Source: Ascidia mentula (lineage: Eukaryota; Chordata; Ascidiacea; Phlebobranchia; Ascidiidae). From it: a stretch of 64,000 bases of DNA. The stretch is taken from NCBI GenBank assembly GCA_947561715.1, contig OX387201.1:6776001-6840000 (forward strand), in the 5' to 3' direction. The notes below the pieces were generated by a model, which had not been told where the DNA came from, made no database searches, and saw nothing but the letters and a program-made list of their open reading frames with translations. Positions 63,301 to 64,000 of the stretch are shown here, in pieces. The stretch's first letter is position 1. Each line of letters opens with the position of its first letter. The translations under genes and the position numbers were made by a program.

Positions 63301-63995
63301 AACATTCATAGGTTTGCTGAGAACCAGTGCCTCCTTCTCTGTTAGTTCGTCACCAAAGAGATTTGCGGACTGATTTTGTTTATCGGGCGGTTGCAAGGGA
63401 GGTTTTGTTCCAGTGTACAACTCCATGAATGTTGCAGATATGCCGGTTGTTGCATTTGTATTAATGGTATTTGCAGGAGCATCGTTCTTGGAATCTTCAG
63501 GGGGTTTATCCATTACTTTGGAAAACTTTATCTTTCCAGATTGTTTTTCTTGCTGATTCTTTTTCTGCTTCCTTTTCAACTTCTGCTGCTTTGATTTTCT
63601 GGCAAGTTTTTCAGACACCTGAGACTTTAATAACCGGTCTTTCAGCCTACCATTCGACGTGGCAATTTTTCGTTTCAGTCTTCCTCTGTCTAGAGGCTTC
63701 CTTCGTTTTGATGAGCGAGTTTTTGTTGCTTTATCCAATTCTTCATCAGACTGAGATAAATGTTCCTTAAAAGATGAACCGGACTCACTGGATATTGTTC
63801 GTAACTTCTTCGCTTTGCTTTTCCTCATGTGTATTTGCTTGGAATTCAAAACTCTTTTCTGTCGTTGTTTGTGTTTCTTTCTGTGCAGAATTTGTTCAGA
63901 ATCACTGGGGACTTCCATGGAATGGTCAGAGCTACCATTGAAAGCCTGGCCTTGTCGGCGGGAGGGGCGCCGTTTAGGTCGGCGTTTTGCCATTC
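60318..63995 (-). CDS. bcor: BCL6 co-repressor (BCOR/BCORL1) homologue, 3' part; 5' end outside window
   Basis: Component of the non-canonical Polycomb complex PRC1.1, which binds PCGF1 through its PUFD domain. Eleven exons, 63029-63995, 62893-62965, 62685-62771, 62359-62551, 62140-62213, 61907-62070, 61697-61842, 61445-61528, 61244-61376, 61047-61182 and 60318-60986, encode about 907 residues from the first visible Met at 63993. A splice acceptor (tacag) right at the window edge shows that upstream exons exist. The order is: a long Lys/Arg-rich region with an AT-hook-like KKKRGRKPK; three ankyrin repeats ([53 protein letters not shown]); an acidic linker (PPSSDEEDFMEFKVF); and PUFD (YYVQPTVNCCRSNYYLLVDLL...VSTNW). 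A Ser-rich tail of roughly 190 residues extends beyond PUFD, where human BCOR ends. Confidence 0.93.
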
Positions 63996-64000
63996 CTGTA

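Overview
This is eukaryotic nuclear DNA. Genes are split by many short introns, the base composition is AT-rich, and the proteins are animal and chordate-like: a BCOR co-repressor, GHITM, PCID2, a maltase-glucoamylase-type protein and a crystallin-J1-like protein. Compact genes with introns of tens to hundreds of bases and frequent nesting fit a tunicate, most likely an ascidian such as Ciona. The species is an inference; only the animal origin is firm. I built gene models by eye, accepting an exon only when splice sites and reading phase agreed across the junction.

Left part (272-17625, minus strand): one very large gene for a membrane-anchored glycoside hydrolase family 31 protein. It has 47 exons and at least 2,231 residues in the window. 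It starts with a cytoplasmic tail and transmembrane anchor, followed by three successive trefoil + GH31 modules. Vertebrate sucrase-isomaltase and maltase-glucoamylase have two. The third module runs off the left edge.

Middle (18407-41005, minus strand): mitochondrial elongation factor G (gfm1), 16 exons and 763 residues. Its 12th intron (21876-36931) is about 15 kb and holds at least four genes on the opposite strand. One is a small cystatin-like secreted protein. The other three belong to a family with a signal peptide, a Tyr/Arg-rich basic segment, a cystatin-like core and an acidic tail. Two of these three sit in a fresh 4.5-kb tandem duplication. Between those twins every substitution in the basic segment changes the protein, and the third paralogue has expanded the same segment into an 11-copy heptapeptide repeat. 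This is the most promising undescribed system in the window.

A 449-bp hAT-type MITE with a perfect 8-bp target duplication lies at 41673-42121. Next comes an ADP-ribosylglycohydrolase/J1-crystallin-like gene (42649-47480, minus), whose second intron contains an HSF5-like heat-shock-factor gene on the plus strand (45003-46828).

Right part: pccb (48008-50745, minus), a single-exon protein of degenerate EF-hands (51217-53988, minus), single-exon ghitm (55261-56295, plus), pcid2 (56533-59092, minus), dynlt2b (59307-60018, plus) and the 3' portion of bcor (60318-63995, minus). pcid2 and dynlt2b start 214 bp apart and probably share a promoter. gfm1, pccb and ghitm encode mitochondrial proteins, but the neighbourhood as a whole shows no single pathway.
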